Part shown: positions 1 through 7,300 of the stretch, one piece after another
How the letters are laid out: every line of letters begins with the position of its first letter
Numbering within the stretch: the stretch's first letter is position 1
Assembly: GCA_033762075.1 (NCBI GenBank)
Contig: JANRLY010000057.1
Span: forward strand, 1-14,712
Direction of reading: 5' to 3'
Length of the DNA stretch: 14,712 bases
From: VFKI01 sp033762075
Lineage (GTDB): Bacteria; Pseudomonadota; Gammaproteobacteria; DSM-16500
The notes under the pieces: model-generated
The model's database searches: none
The model's input: only the letters and a program-made list of their open reading frames with translations
Told to the model about the DNA's origin: nothing
Program-made: the position numbers and the translations under genes

Positions 1-781
1 TAGAAACATTCCTCGCCCGAATCAGCATATGCCAACCCAGTGTTTTCTCGTAGAAGCGAAACAAAAAGCGCGGCATTAAATTCCAGGGAAAGCGTTTTAT
101 GTAGCGATAATGCACATACTCAGAAATTTTGTAGGGAAAAATATGATCTTTTTTAATTGAGATTGATTTGAGTGAATTCTTCCGCAGGATTTTTTTGATT
201 TCACTTGCTGTATAAGTGAACGCAACAGGACATCCAGATTGCGCTTCGGGTTGCGCCAAACCAAACAAGATCATTGCATTTTTCGTGCTCACTTTTGAAT
301 AAAGCATAGCTCGAAATTCACCTTGAGGTTTGAGCAATTTTGGAATCGCCGCAAAAATTTTTTCGGGATGAGGAGAATGATGGATGACACCAAAAGAATA
401 GATTAAATCAAATTTTTCATCTGCTGGTATCAAAGATAATAGCTCTTCGGCATTCCCTGCAATGAACCGTGCCTTCAATCCAAAAACATCGAAGCGTTGC
501 TTCGCAATTTTCAAGCTCTCGTCAGAAAGCTCGACGATTGTTAAATCAGCCCCTGCTCTCGCAAAATTAATAGAATCTGTTCCAATCCCACAGCCAATTT
601 CTAGGACCTTTTTCCCTTTCCATTGCGGGAAATCTGCAAAATGCACAATATGGGGTTCGACGAAATATTTCCGCCGCTCAACTTCATCAAAGTATTGCTT
701 GGTACCCAATGCCGCCGGGCTGTGGCGAATATTACACGGCCGCGCATTCCAGTAATTTTTTACGCTCTCAATGGTTTCCAT
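1..781 (-). CDS. Class I SAM-dependent methyltransferase (3' end outside window)
   Basis: Reading the minus strand from ATG at 781 gives 260 codons without a stop, running off the left edge, so the C terminus is missing. The start is supported by GGAGG at 786-790. The N terminus (METIESVKNYWNARPCN) leads to the glycine-rich SAM-binding motif I VLEIGCGIGTD at about residues 59-69. An acidic residue closing strand beta-2 follows (IVELS, about 82-86), then motif IV-like FDLIYSFGVIHHSPHP at about 124-138. This is the fold of the Methyltransf_11/25 families, which act on small molecules, lipids or proteins; the substrate cannot be read from the sequence. The second half is basic and aromatic (HYRYIKRFPWNLMPRF), perhaps for binding a membrane-linked or anionic substrate (inference). 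It is transcribed divergently from the HAD phosphatase gene. Confidence 0.85.
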   Translation of the reverse strand, partial: METIESVKNYWNARPCNIRHSPAALGTKQYFDEVERRKYFVEPHIVHFADFPQWKGKKVLEIGCGIGTDSINFARAGADLTIVELSDESLKIAKQRFDVFGLKARFIAGNAEELLSLIPADEKFDLIYSFGVIHHSPHPEKIFAAIPKLLKPQGEFRAMLYSKVSTKNAMILFGLAQPEAQSGCPVAFTYTASEIKKILRKNSLKSISIKKDHIFPYKISEYVHYRYIKRFPWNLMPRFLFRFYEKTLGWHMLIRARNVS

Positions 782-815
782 TCATCCTCCGCCGCCGAAG
801 AGTTAAAGATCGAGG

Positions 816-844
816 AGTATATACGGGTATACAACGGAATACAA
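816..844 (-). promoter_or_regulatory. Probable sigma-70 type promoter of the methyltransferase gene
   Basis: On the minus strand TTGTAT (839-844) and TATACT (816-821) are separated by exactly 17 bp. Transcription would begin near 809, giving a leader of about 28 nt with GGAGG before ATG 781. It overlaps the candidate promoter of the divergent HAD gene, so the two genes may compete for polymerase. The call rests on pattern match only. Confidence 0.5.
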
Positions 845-856
845 AGCCAATATTAT
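828..856 (+). promoter_or_regulatory. Candidate promoter of the HAD phosphatase gene
   Basis: TATACA (828-833) and TATTAT (851-856) are 17 bp apart on the plus strand, placing transcription start near 863 and a leader of about 28 nt before ATG 891. The -35 matches consensus at four of six positions. A start codon at 858 (GTG) would lie between the -10 and the predicted transcription start, which argues for the shorter protein. Confidence 0.35.
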
Positions 857-890
857 AGTGCTTCATTGTTTAGAACCTTGGCAGCAACGT

Positions 891-1520
891 ATGAAAATTA
901 AGAACATTATTTTTGATCTCGGCGGTGTAATAATCGATATTGATTATAAGAAAACCTATCAAGCATTTTCTCAACTAGGTGCGACTCATTTTGATCATGT
1001 TTACAGCCAAGCAAAGCAAGAAAATTATTTTGACCTCTATGAAACTGGTAAAATGTCGAACGAAACTTTTAGAAAGACCTTACAAGAAAGACTCAATATT
1101 TGCGTATCAGATGATCAATTCGATAATGCGTGGAATGCAATGTTAGGAGCTCTTCCCAAAGAAAGACTTGAGTTCATTAAAACATTAAAAAATGATTACC
1201 ATGTATTTCTATTCAGCAACACAAATAATATCCATTTAAAAAAAGTATTTGAAATATGCTTTCGAGATACTGGCCTGGAAAATTTTGATGGCTTATTTCA
1301 TAAAGCATATTATTCACATCTACTCGGTCATAGAAAACCAAACCGAGAAGCATTCATCCATATTTTGGATGAAAACAAACTAGACGCAAACGAGACCTTA
1401 TTTGTTGATGACTCGCCTCAACATTTAGTTGGTGCTTCAAGTGTTGGTATCCATACAATGCTCTTTACAAAAGATATGCAGCTTATTGATATTCGAACAC
1501 ATATTAACAAAGGGAAATAG
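891..1520 (+). CDS. HAD-superfamily phosphatase, YihX-like (subfamily IA)
   Basis: The 209-residue protein has all HAD motifs. Motif I is FDLGGV, with nucleophile Asp9; the usual second Asp is Gly, as in the YihX/epoxide-hydrolase-N-like branch. Motif II is FLFSNTN (Ser109). Motif III has Lys149 in HRKPNREAF, and motif IV is LFVDDSP (Asp173/Asp174). The segment between motifs I and II is the helical cap. Relatives such as E. coli YihX dephosphorylate glucose-1-phosphate and other sugar phosphates in the cytosol; the substrate here is not determined. An in-frame GTG at 858 would add 11 residues, but ATG 891 puts the protein directly at the family's usual start (IKNIIFDLGGVI) and fits the promoter better. 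No strong ribosome-binding site precedes 891, so translation may be weak. The gene stands alone, divergent from the methyltransferase. Confidence 0.85.
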   Translation: MKIKNIIFDLGGVIIDIDYKKTYQAFSQLGATHFDHVYSQAKQENYFDLYETGKMSNETFRKTLQERLNICVSDDQFDNAWNAMLGALPKERLEFIKTLKNDYHVFLFSNTNNIHLKKVFEICFRDTGLENFDGLFHKAYYSHLLGHRKPNREAFIHILDENKLDANETLFVDDSPQHLVGASSVGIHTMLFTKDMQLIDIRTHINKGK

Positions 1521-1544
1521 TTAATATATCCGAGCGATGAGCAG

Positions 1545-1640
1545 GCATTGTTGCATCGATAAACCGTCAATCCCGTGAACGCCTCATTAAAACCTCTCAG
1601 TTTTTGTCCATTTTCGTGCTCGTTTTATAAGCAACAATGC
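1545..1640. repeat. 96-bp segment bounded by a 10-bp inverted repeat (possible decayed IS end or MITE)
   Basis: GCATTGTTGC at 1545-1554 is exactly inverted at 1631-1640 (GCAACAATGC). With its neighbours the end reads GGCATTGTTGCATCGATAAA, which loosely recalls IS903/IS5-type termini (GGCTTTGTTG...), but no transposase fragment is visible. It lies in the 242-bp gap between the HAD and MFS genes, which otherwise contains no credible ORF. Origin as an insertion remnant is inference. Confidence 0.3.
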
Positions 1641-1661
1641 TTGTAAAACAAGGACGAAAAT
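1610..1661. repeat. Long imperfect hairpin upstream of the MFS gene
   Basis: A 12-bp stem with one mismatch (GTTTTATAAGCA at 1622-1633 against TGCTTGTAAAAC at 1638-1649) has a 4-nt loop (ACAA). A second outer stem TTTTCGT/ACGAAAA (1611-1617 and 1654-1660) is joined through symmetric 4-nt internal bulges. No T-run follows on either strand, so it is not a standard intrinsic terminator. It lies about 100 bp before the MFS start and could be a regulatory dyad, an RNA structure or a mobile-element end. Confidence 0.5.
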
Positions 1662-1683
1662 CAATAAAAATAATCAAACTTAA

Positions 1684-1740
1684 CCGGAACATATTCCTTT
1701 TAAGTTATCTTTATCCGGAGTATATTCCTGATAAGTTATC
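1684..1740. repeat. Imperfect 26-bp direct repeat upstream of the MFS transporter (operator-like)
   Basis: Two copies (1684-1709 and 1715-1740) start 31 bp apart and match at 22 of 26 positions. Each contains a near-palindrome GGAnnATATTCC-like core (GGAACATATTCC, GGAGTATATTCC) followed by TAAGTTATC; the second copy ends in the perfect odd palindrome GATAAGTTATC. The arrangement, immediately before the transporter start, is what one expects of a repressor or activator site pair. The regulator is unknown. Confidence 0.4.
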
Positions 1741-1762
1741 GTCTCGTAGAGAAACTTTTTTC

Positions 1763-2914
1763 ATGAAAAAATCCTCAGCCCTACACTTTTTATTACTCAT
1801 GAGCTTTGTCAGTTTATTTGCTGACATGACTTATGAAGGCGCGCGCAGTATCACCGGACCTTTCATGGCAACGCTGGGTGCAAATGCTGCGATCGTTGGG
1901 TTTGTTACTGGCTTTGCAGAATTTTTAGGATACGCATTACGTTTTTTTTCAGGCTGGATCACAGAATACACTGAAAAATATTGGACGATTACTTTTTTAG
2001 GTTACGTTTGTAATTTACTTGCTGTTCCTTTACTCGCACTCGCCGGACATTGGTGGATTGCAGCTGTCCTCATTATTCTCGAACGTAGTGGTCGCGCAAT
2101 CCGTATTCCACCTCGTGATGCCATGCTGTCATACACAGGCCAACACTTAGGCATGGGTTGGATTTTCGGTTTACACGAAGCGATCGATCAAATTGGTGCC
2201 ATGCTCGGCCCCATCATCGTTGCAACCGTTTTATATTTTCATGGCGGATATCCGCATAGTTTTGCCATATTGTTGATCCCAGCCTTGTGTGCATTAAGTT
2301 TACTAGGATTCACATGCAAACAATTTCCTCAACCTGAAAAACTCAGCATTCATACTGACAACTTACAAACGAACAAATTACCGCGTTCATTTTGGATTTA
2401 TCTTTTTGGCAGCATGTTAGTTGCAGCAGGGTTCGCAGATTTCCCTTTGATTGCCTATCATTTTCAAAAAAAATCTCTACTGCAACCGATTTGGATTCCA
2501 ATTTTTTATGCGTGTGCTTTAGGGATTACTTCTTTGACCGCTCCTCTATTTGGGTGGCTCTACGATAAATATGGCATGTGGATTTTAATTTTCGCAACAA
2601 TCATCGCGTCGTTATTCGCACCATTTTCTTTTTTAGGCAATTTTAAAATTGCCTTTATCGGTACATTATTATGGGGAATTGGTGTCAGTGCACACGAATC
2701 ATTCATGCGCGCGATTGTCGCCAATCAAGTTTCTCCAAAAAGACGCGCCTCAGCGTATGGTATTTTTAACATGGGCTTTGGATTAGCGTGGTTTCTTGGC
2801 AGTTTTGCGATGGGTATGCTGTATGATTTTTCAATTATGTCTCTAGTTATTTTTTCAGTAGCATCGCAATTACTCGCTGTGCCGATATTTTGGATAGTAA
2901 GAAAACAACCTTAA
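1763..2914 (+). CDS. Major facilitator superfamily transporter
   Basis: The 383-residue, strongly hydrophobic protein has about 12 predicted membrane helices. Recognisable MFS pieces are the loop after helix 2 (FSGWITEYTEKYW, residues 62-74), the conserved cytoplasmic stretch ERSGRAIRIPPRDAMLS (107-123) after helix 4, and the equivalent half-repeat loop APLFGWLYDKYG (260-271). A basic loop, VSPKRRASAYGIFN, lies at 323-336. The family exports or imports small solutes across the inner membrane; the substrate is unknown. An in-frame ATG at 1637 would add 42 residues encoded by the hairpin and direct-repeat region. That extension is basic and non-membrane, so ATG 1763, which starts MKKSSALHFLLLMSF directly before helix 1, is preferred. 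The ribosome-binding site is weak (GTAGAGAAA). The gene ends 17 bp from the convergent gene at 2932, with no obvious terminator between them. Confidence 0.85.
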   Translation: MKKSSALHFLLLMSFVSLFADMTYEGARSITGPFMATLGANAAIVGFVTGFAEFLGYALRFFSGWITEYTEKYWTITFLGYVCNLLAVPLLALAGHWWIAAVLIILERSGRAIRIPPRDAMLSYTGQHLGMGWIFGLHEAIDQIGAMLGPIIVATVLYFHGGYPHSFAILLIPALCALSLLGFTCKQFPQPEKLSIHTDNLQTNKLPRSFWIYLFGSMLVAAGFADFPLIAYHFQKKSLLQPIWIPIFYACALGITSLTAPLFGWLYDKYGMWILIFATIIASLFAPFSFLGNFKIAFIGTLLWGIGVSAHESFMRAIVANQVSPKRRASAYGIFNMGFGLAWFLGSFAMGMLYDFSIMSLVIFSVASQLLAVPIFWIVRKQP

Positions 2915-2931
2915 CTTTCGGCGACACAAGA

Positions 2932-3450
2932 TCATGTACTATTTCGAGTAGGCGCTGACCTTTGCGCTTCACCCTCTTGTCCCAAAGATAGTGTTTTTTC
3001 AAATTTACGATCCGCAGTATTTATTTTTTTAATTGCACTATTGACAGTATCCGAAGCGAACTTAACAGGATCAACAGATAAAAAGAATCCTTGACTTTGT
3101 GCTGGCTGCTTATTTAGTTCACTGGCATTTTCAGTAATAAATTGATGGAGTTCTTTCGCTAATTTTTTCCAATCCGTACCTGATACACCATAAATATGTT
3201 CGCCATCTAAATAAGTATTATTTTGAGTTGCTGCAACAATTCTTCGATGCAAAGTATGGATAAAAGCTAACTCAGGCGAAGCATGATGTTTTTGCAAGGA
3301 ATCTCTAAAAACTTCTTCCGCTTCATCTAATTTTAATTCAGGAGGCAAGTTACACTTATGACGGTAAACTTCTGAAATTTGTTTTGCTAAAACAGCAATA
3401 AACTTTTCTTCATTTCCCGCCGGGATTTCTTCATAGGCACGATCATGCAT
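2932..3450 (-). CDS. Hypothetical protein, soluble, 172 residues
   Basis: I do not recognise this protein. It is predicted soluble and mostly helical, with no signal peptide or membrane segment. It has an acidic first half (NEEKFIAVLAKQISEVYRHK, then a stretch centred on LDEAEEVFRDSL), a central segment GEHIYGVSGTDWKKLAKELHQF (about residues 83-104), and a polar, probably disordered tail (GQEGEAQRSAPTRNST). The start at 3450 is well supported by GAGGTGAGGT directly upstream, and a sigma-S-like -10 lies about 35 bp upstream. It is followed on the same strand, from 216 bp upstream, by another orphan and then by the divergent giant gene. An accessory or effector-type role linked to the giant gene is possible but not shown. 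Confidence 0.65.
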   Translation of the reverse strand: MHDRAYEEIPAGNEEKFIAVLAKQISEVYRHKCNLPPELKLDEAEEVFRDSLQKHHASPELAFIHTLHRRIVAATQNNTYLDGEHIYGVSGTDWKKLAKELHQFITENASELNKQPAQSQGFFLSVDPVKFASDTVNSAIKKINTADRKFEKTLSLGQEGEAQRSAPTRNST

Positions 3451-3483
3451 ACCTCACCTCGCTTTATTTCATCGCTTTAAAAA

Positions 3484-3492
3484 AAGTATAGA
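3484..3492 (-). promoter_or_regulatory. Sigma-S-like extended -10 for the gene ending at 2932
   Basis: The minus strand reads TCTATACTT, matching the RpoS-type extended -10 (KCTAYACTT) including the C at -13. No convincing -35 lies 16-18 bp upstream, as is common for RpoS promoters. Transcription would start near 3479, about 29 nt before ATG 3450. The almost identical CCTATACTT precedes the next minus-strand gene. Confidence 0.45.
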
Positions 3493-3534
3493 CGCGATTT
3501 TTATTTCTGCACGGGGTATGCGATGCTCTCAGTG

Positions 3535-3666
3535 CTGTAAGAAAATCAGATAGTTAGCAGCTGTTTTGCCGATGCTTTAGAGGCTGTTGGTATTCAACTC
3601 TTGACCACTGTCATTCCTGACTGAACGCCACTTCGTCATCCTGAGCGCAAGATGACAAAGTAACGC
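3535..3666. other. Intergenic stretch with a GTCATC...GATGAC hairpin
   Basis: The 216 bp between the two minus-strand genes contain no credible ORF. At 3635-3656 GTCATC and GATGAC form a stem that, with one mismatch, closes on an AGCG loop. The surrounding words (GTCATTCCTGACTG..., GTCATCCTGAGCG...) resemble widespread intergenic palindromic repeats of proteobacteria. It lies just after the stop of the gene at 3667 on the minus strand but has no T-run, so a terminator role is uncertain. Confidence 0.4.
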
Positions 3667-4146
3667 TCACTTTTTTATTGGTCTTGGTATATCTAAATCT
3701 TTTTCATCAATTTTTATTCTTTTGCTAGCCTGTTCATCTTTAGGTGTAAATAAAGTATTTCTATCAGCCGAAAAATAATTTGGATTAGCTTCGTTGATAT
3801 TTATTTTGTCTGTTTTCAAATCTATTTTTTCTTGCAGAATACTCATCAGTGCAAGTGATATCGCTACTGATTTATAGCCTCGCTCTCCGGTAGATGGTGC
3901 AAATTCAGAAAATTTTTGCACCGCCTGCAAAAGAATCTCTGGGTCCTCTTGAAGATTCTGAATCATATTTTTATAAGTAGTCACCAAACGATCTGCAATT
4001 TCATCACCATTTATCGAGGTGCTATTCGTGATAGCGTGATCAAAAATTTGAATCGCATGTGCGAGCGCCTTTTGCATATTTTGATTCTTAATAGCTGCAA
4101 AAAATCGATCTACATCATATTGAAAGTACTCCAACTTATCAGTCAT
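3667..4146 (-). CDS. Hypothetical protein, soluble helical, 159 residues
   Basis: I do not recognise this protein. It starts MTDKLEYFQYDVDRFFAAIKNQN and is predicted helical over most of its length (AAIKNQNMQKALAHAIQIF, DRLVTTYKNMIQNLQ, SVAISLALMSILQEKI). It ends in a basic/acidic tail (SKRIKIDEKDLDIPRPIKK). No signal peptide or membrane helix is visible. An upstream GTG at 4158 is in frame, but the GGAGAG that would be its second and third codons is well placed as ribosome-binding site for ATG 4146, so the shorter form is chosen. The -10-like CCTATACTT lies about 35 bp upstream. The gene is divergent from the giant gene 222 bp away and may be co-regulated with it. Confidence 0.65.
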   Translation of the reverse strand: MTDKLEYFQYDVDRFFAAIKNQNMQKALAHAIQIFDHAITNSTSINGDEIADRLVTTYKNMIQNLQEDPEILLQAVQKFSEFAPSTGERGYKSVAISLALMSILQEKIDLKTDKININEANPNYFSADRNTLFTPKDEQASKRIKIDEKDLDIPRPIKK

Positions 4147-4176
4147 GGATCTCTCCACTTAGCGATTACTTATCAC

Positions 4177-4185
4177 AAGTATAGG
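4177..4185 (-). promoter_or_regulatory. Sigma-S-like extended -10 for the gene ending at 3667
   Basis: The minus strand reads CCTATACTT, with the C at -13 and TACTT typical of RpoS-type promoters. A poor -35 (TGAATA) lies 17 bp upstream. The predicted start near 4172 gives a leader of about 26 nt, close to that of the neighbouring minus-strand gene, supporting a shared promoter design. Confidence 0.45.
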
Positions 4186-4292
4186 CGAGGTTTTGAGCAA
4201 TATTCAGACAGATTTCTCAGAGACGATTTAGGCTATTTAATTAGTATAATCATATGGTTATGTAAATAAAAACGCGATTTGCAAGTTCATGT

Positions 4293-4300
4293 TCTATAAT
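4293..4300 (+). promoter_or_regulatory. -10 element of the giant gene
   Basis: TCTATAAT at 4293-4300 contains a perfect TATAAT preceded by C, similar to the CTATACT elements of the two minus-strand neighbours. No good -35 lies at 16-18 bp. Transcription from about 4307 would leave a leader of about 61 nt containing GTGC/GCAC/GTGC words (4311-4334) that could form alternative short stems. Confidence 0.4.
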
Positions 4301-4367
4301 TTGGACAGGAGTGCGTCTAGCACACATTAGGTGCGCGTGAAGTAGTATATCAATTAGGAAAAGCACT

Positions 4368-7300
4368 ATGACCTTTAGGAAGGCAAAAAGAGTAGCTCAG
4401 TTAAATACAAAAAGTGAAACTCTTATTGCTGTAAGTAAAGAATACAGCAGGCAGTCTTTTGCTGCACTTAAACCCAAAGCACATATTATAAAACAAGGAT
4501 CTAAAATATACACAAAAGGCACTGAGAATTTCGAACAAAAAGGTGAAAACCCAATCATAACCTTACACAAAGAAGTGGAAAAAATACTTAGCTCCCTCAC
4601 GGCAGAGAATTTTGAGGAAAAGATTAGTCATATAACAGAGCTTATTCAAACAGCAAAAAATGAAATGATCATTAACGAAGGTGGCCCTGAATCAAATTTT
4701 TTTAAACAACTCATTACCCTGCTGCAAAGCAAAACATTTTCAGAAAAATCTCTAGACGAATTTGCAGCAACTATAAAAGAAAAATTTAATATTGATATAA
4801 CAGATAAAAGTTTTCAACAAAATTTAATCAAAGAAACAAAAGATGAAATTAATTCAGCAGTTGAAGATAAAAAACATCTCAATCAATTCAAAGTTGATCT
4901 TTTGGCAATATTTACTGACACAGAATCCACAAGCAAAGATAAGATAAACAATATTGATATAATTAAAGACATAAAATATGTCAAAGAACATACAGATCAA
5001 GACAATAAGAAAGTACCGGCAGCTTTTGAAATCACCATGACTACTCAACGAGGAGCCAGCAATGTAGCGGCTTTTTTTACCTTAGGTTTAGTTGGTGAAC
5101 TAAAAACTTTTTTCAACACACGAGCAAATACTTTAGTTAGTCATGCAAATGATAATTTAGGAAATAAACCTAATCCAAAAATTGTAGAAACAATGGAAAA
5201 ATTACTAAGGCAGGCAAGCAAGTATGCTGTTGGATATAATAAGCTTGACAAAGACACTCAAGATTATCGAAACAAAGCACTAACTGAAGATTTACAGAAA
5301 ATTATTGATGGAGAGCCTCCTCCAGAACCTAGATTATCTAGACCTCTTCAAGAAGAAAAGCTGCAAACTGAGTCCTCTGTGATGGATGAAAAAAATGATG
5401 CAATTTCACCTCGCGAAAAATCTATTAAGGAAGACAATATTTCTAAACAACCACAACCTAAAGTAACTGAAGAAAAAATTGAATCACCCATATCAAAATC
5501 AATATCTAAAGATGATTCATTCCTATCTTCCACCACTGAAGATATCAAACAAAAGGAAACGAGGAAAACACGGCGCAGCGCTTCCGTCGGTAGCGCTCCC
5601 AACACAGCACAGGAAGATGCCTCAACCAAAAAAAATCCCGGATCATCAACCTCTAAAAATCAAGAAGAACTAGAAAGCACAATAAAACAAAATGATGCAG
5701 CCATTAAAGAACTCAGCGATCAAATTAGAATCTTGAAAAAAGCGGAACCACAAACTAATTCCGAGATCAAAGAAGAAGGAGAAGAAAAACAGCGCAAGCA
5801 GGAAACTATTATTACAGCGCTAGACAGTGAAAAAAAAGAAATCTTTGAAAAGATGAGCACGGAGATCGATAAACAATCAAAAAGCGTGAAAGGTCATCAA
5901 GATGTAAAAGATAAACAAGAAAAACTTGATAAAATTAAAGAAAAAATAGAGGCAGAAGAAAAAAAATCCTCTCAACTTAGCGGGCAAGACACTATACCTT
6001 TCCAAGAAAACTCTCCTACTGAAAAACCCACCCTAATGCGAAAGATACATACAACAAGCATGCCTGAAATAACTAAAAATGGTTACACTGCAATACAATC
6101 TACGGCAGACGCTCAAGCATATAGAGAATTTCATGATGATGTAATGGATAATTATACAGTAGATAAAGCATCCGCGGACTTATCAGATAAAATTATATCA
6201 GCAGAGAAGCATTTAGAACATATAAAGTCAGAAAATCTTAAATTAAGAGCTGAAAATATATTAAAACAAATTCCAGAAGAGAAGATTGATCTAATTACTA
6301 ATGCAAGGAACGAGTTGTTAGAGTTCACTAAAATTCCAACAACATCTGAAGCTCTTGATGAAATTATCAATGAGAATTTGAAAAGCATAAAAAATAAAAC
6401 AGTTCATAATAATACTGAAATAGAAATTTATACTGATTTTTTGGAAACAAAAAGTGATAAGACGCCAACTCAAGAGGCAATGTTAGATGTTTTAAAGACA
6501 CTAAAAGCGCCACATAATAAAAAAACACCGGATGATAATCTTGTCGAATACTCTAATTATCTAGTTGAGCAAGTAAAAGCGCTAGAAAAATACAATAAAC
6601 TAAATCAATTAAATGCAGAGCTTGACCGAAAATGGGAAACATTATCAGACCAAGAGAAAGATGTGCTTAGCAATACATTCAAGGAAATTGAAGAAGATAG
6701 TATAAAAATCATCCTAAATGACCCGAGTGACAAAAATGCTATTGAAGAACAGCTAAAACTACTGGACAAAACAATCAGTGAAAAAAGAAAAGAACTCGCC
6801 GATGAAAACGCCAAATCAACAGCAAATGATTTAGCGCAAAAGCTAAGCACAAGACCGAGCCCAGCCGATGAGAAAGAATCAAGTTCGCCAAAAACAGATG
6901 CGATATTAGAAAAAATAGTCAAAGACTTAACTGCTGCAGGCGGTTCAGACAAAACAACACCTGAAGCAGTTGATCAGATTGTAAGCAATGGAAATTCTGA
7001 GCTTGATCAACACATTCAAGAGCAACAAGAGCAACAGGTAAAAGCTAAAGCAATGCTGACTACAATTGAAGAAGAGCAGAAAAACACCCCTGATGATCAC
7101 TCCAAAACAAGCGAATATTTAAATGCAGCAAAAACAGCTGCTGAAAATGCAGCGAAATCATTTACACCAAATGCATCTAAAACCCCAGCTGAACAATTAT
7201 TAGATAGAGCCGCTCATGCTCGCGATCAAGAAAAGCAACTTTCAGAAGCCGAGCTAAATCTTGAGCGAGCGAAATTGCACGAGAACGCAGCAACTTTGGC

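Noticed and set aside
462..901. Plus-strand ORFs of 92-97 codons over the methyltransferase start
   Set aside because: They are shadows of the minus-strand methyltransferase, which has motif I, motif IV and a ribosome-binding site.
1637..1762. 42-residue N-terminal extension of the MFS transporter
   Set aside because: It is encoded by the hairpin and direct-repeat region, is basic and non-membrane, and is not part of MFS proteins.
3635..3656. Intrinsic terminator of the gene at 3667-4146
   Set aside because: The hairpin is short with a mismatch and no T-run follows on the minus strand; kept only as a palindromic repeat.
4279..4284. TTGCAA as -35 of the giant gene
   Set aside because: It lies only 10 bp from TATAAT at 4295-4300, far too close for a sigma-70 promoter.
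5063..5120. Membrane helix in the N-terminal part of the giant protein (SNVAAFFTLGLVGELKTFF)
   Set aside because: The hydrophobic run is short and broken by Glu and Lys; it is more likely an amphipathic or buried helix.
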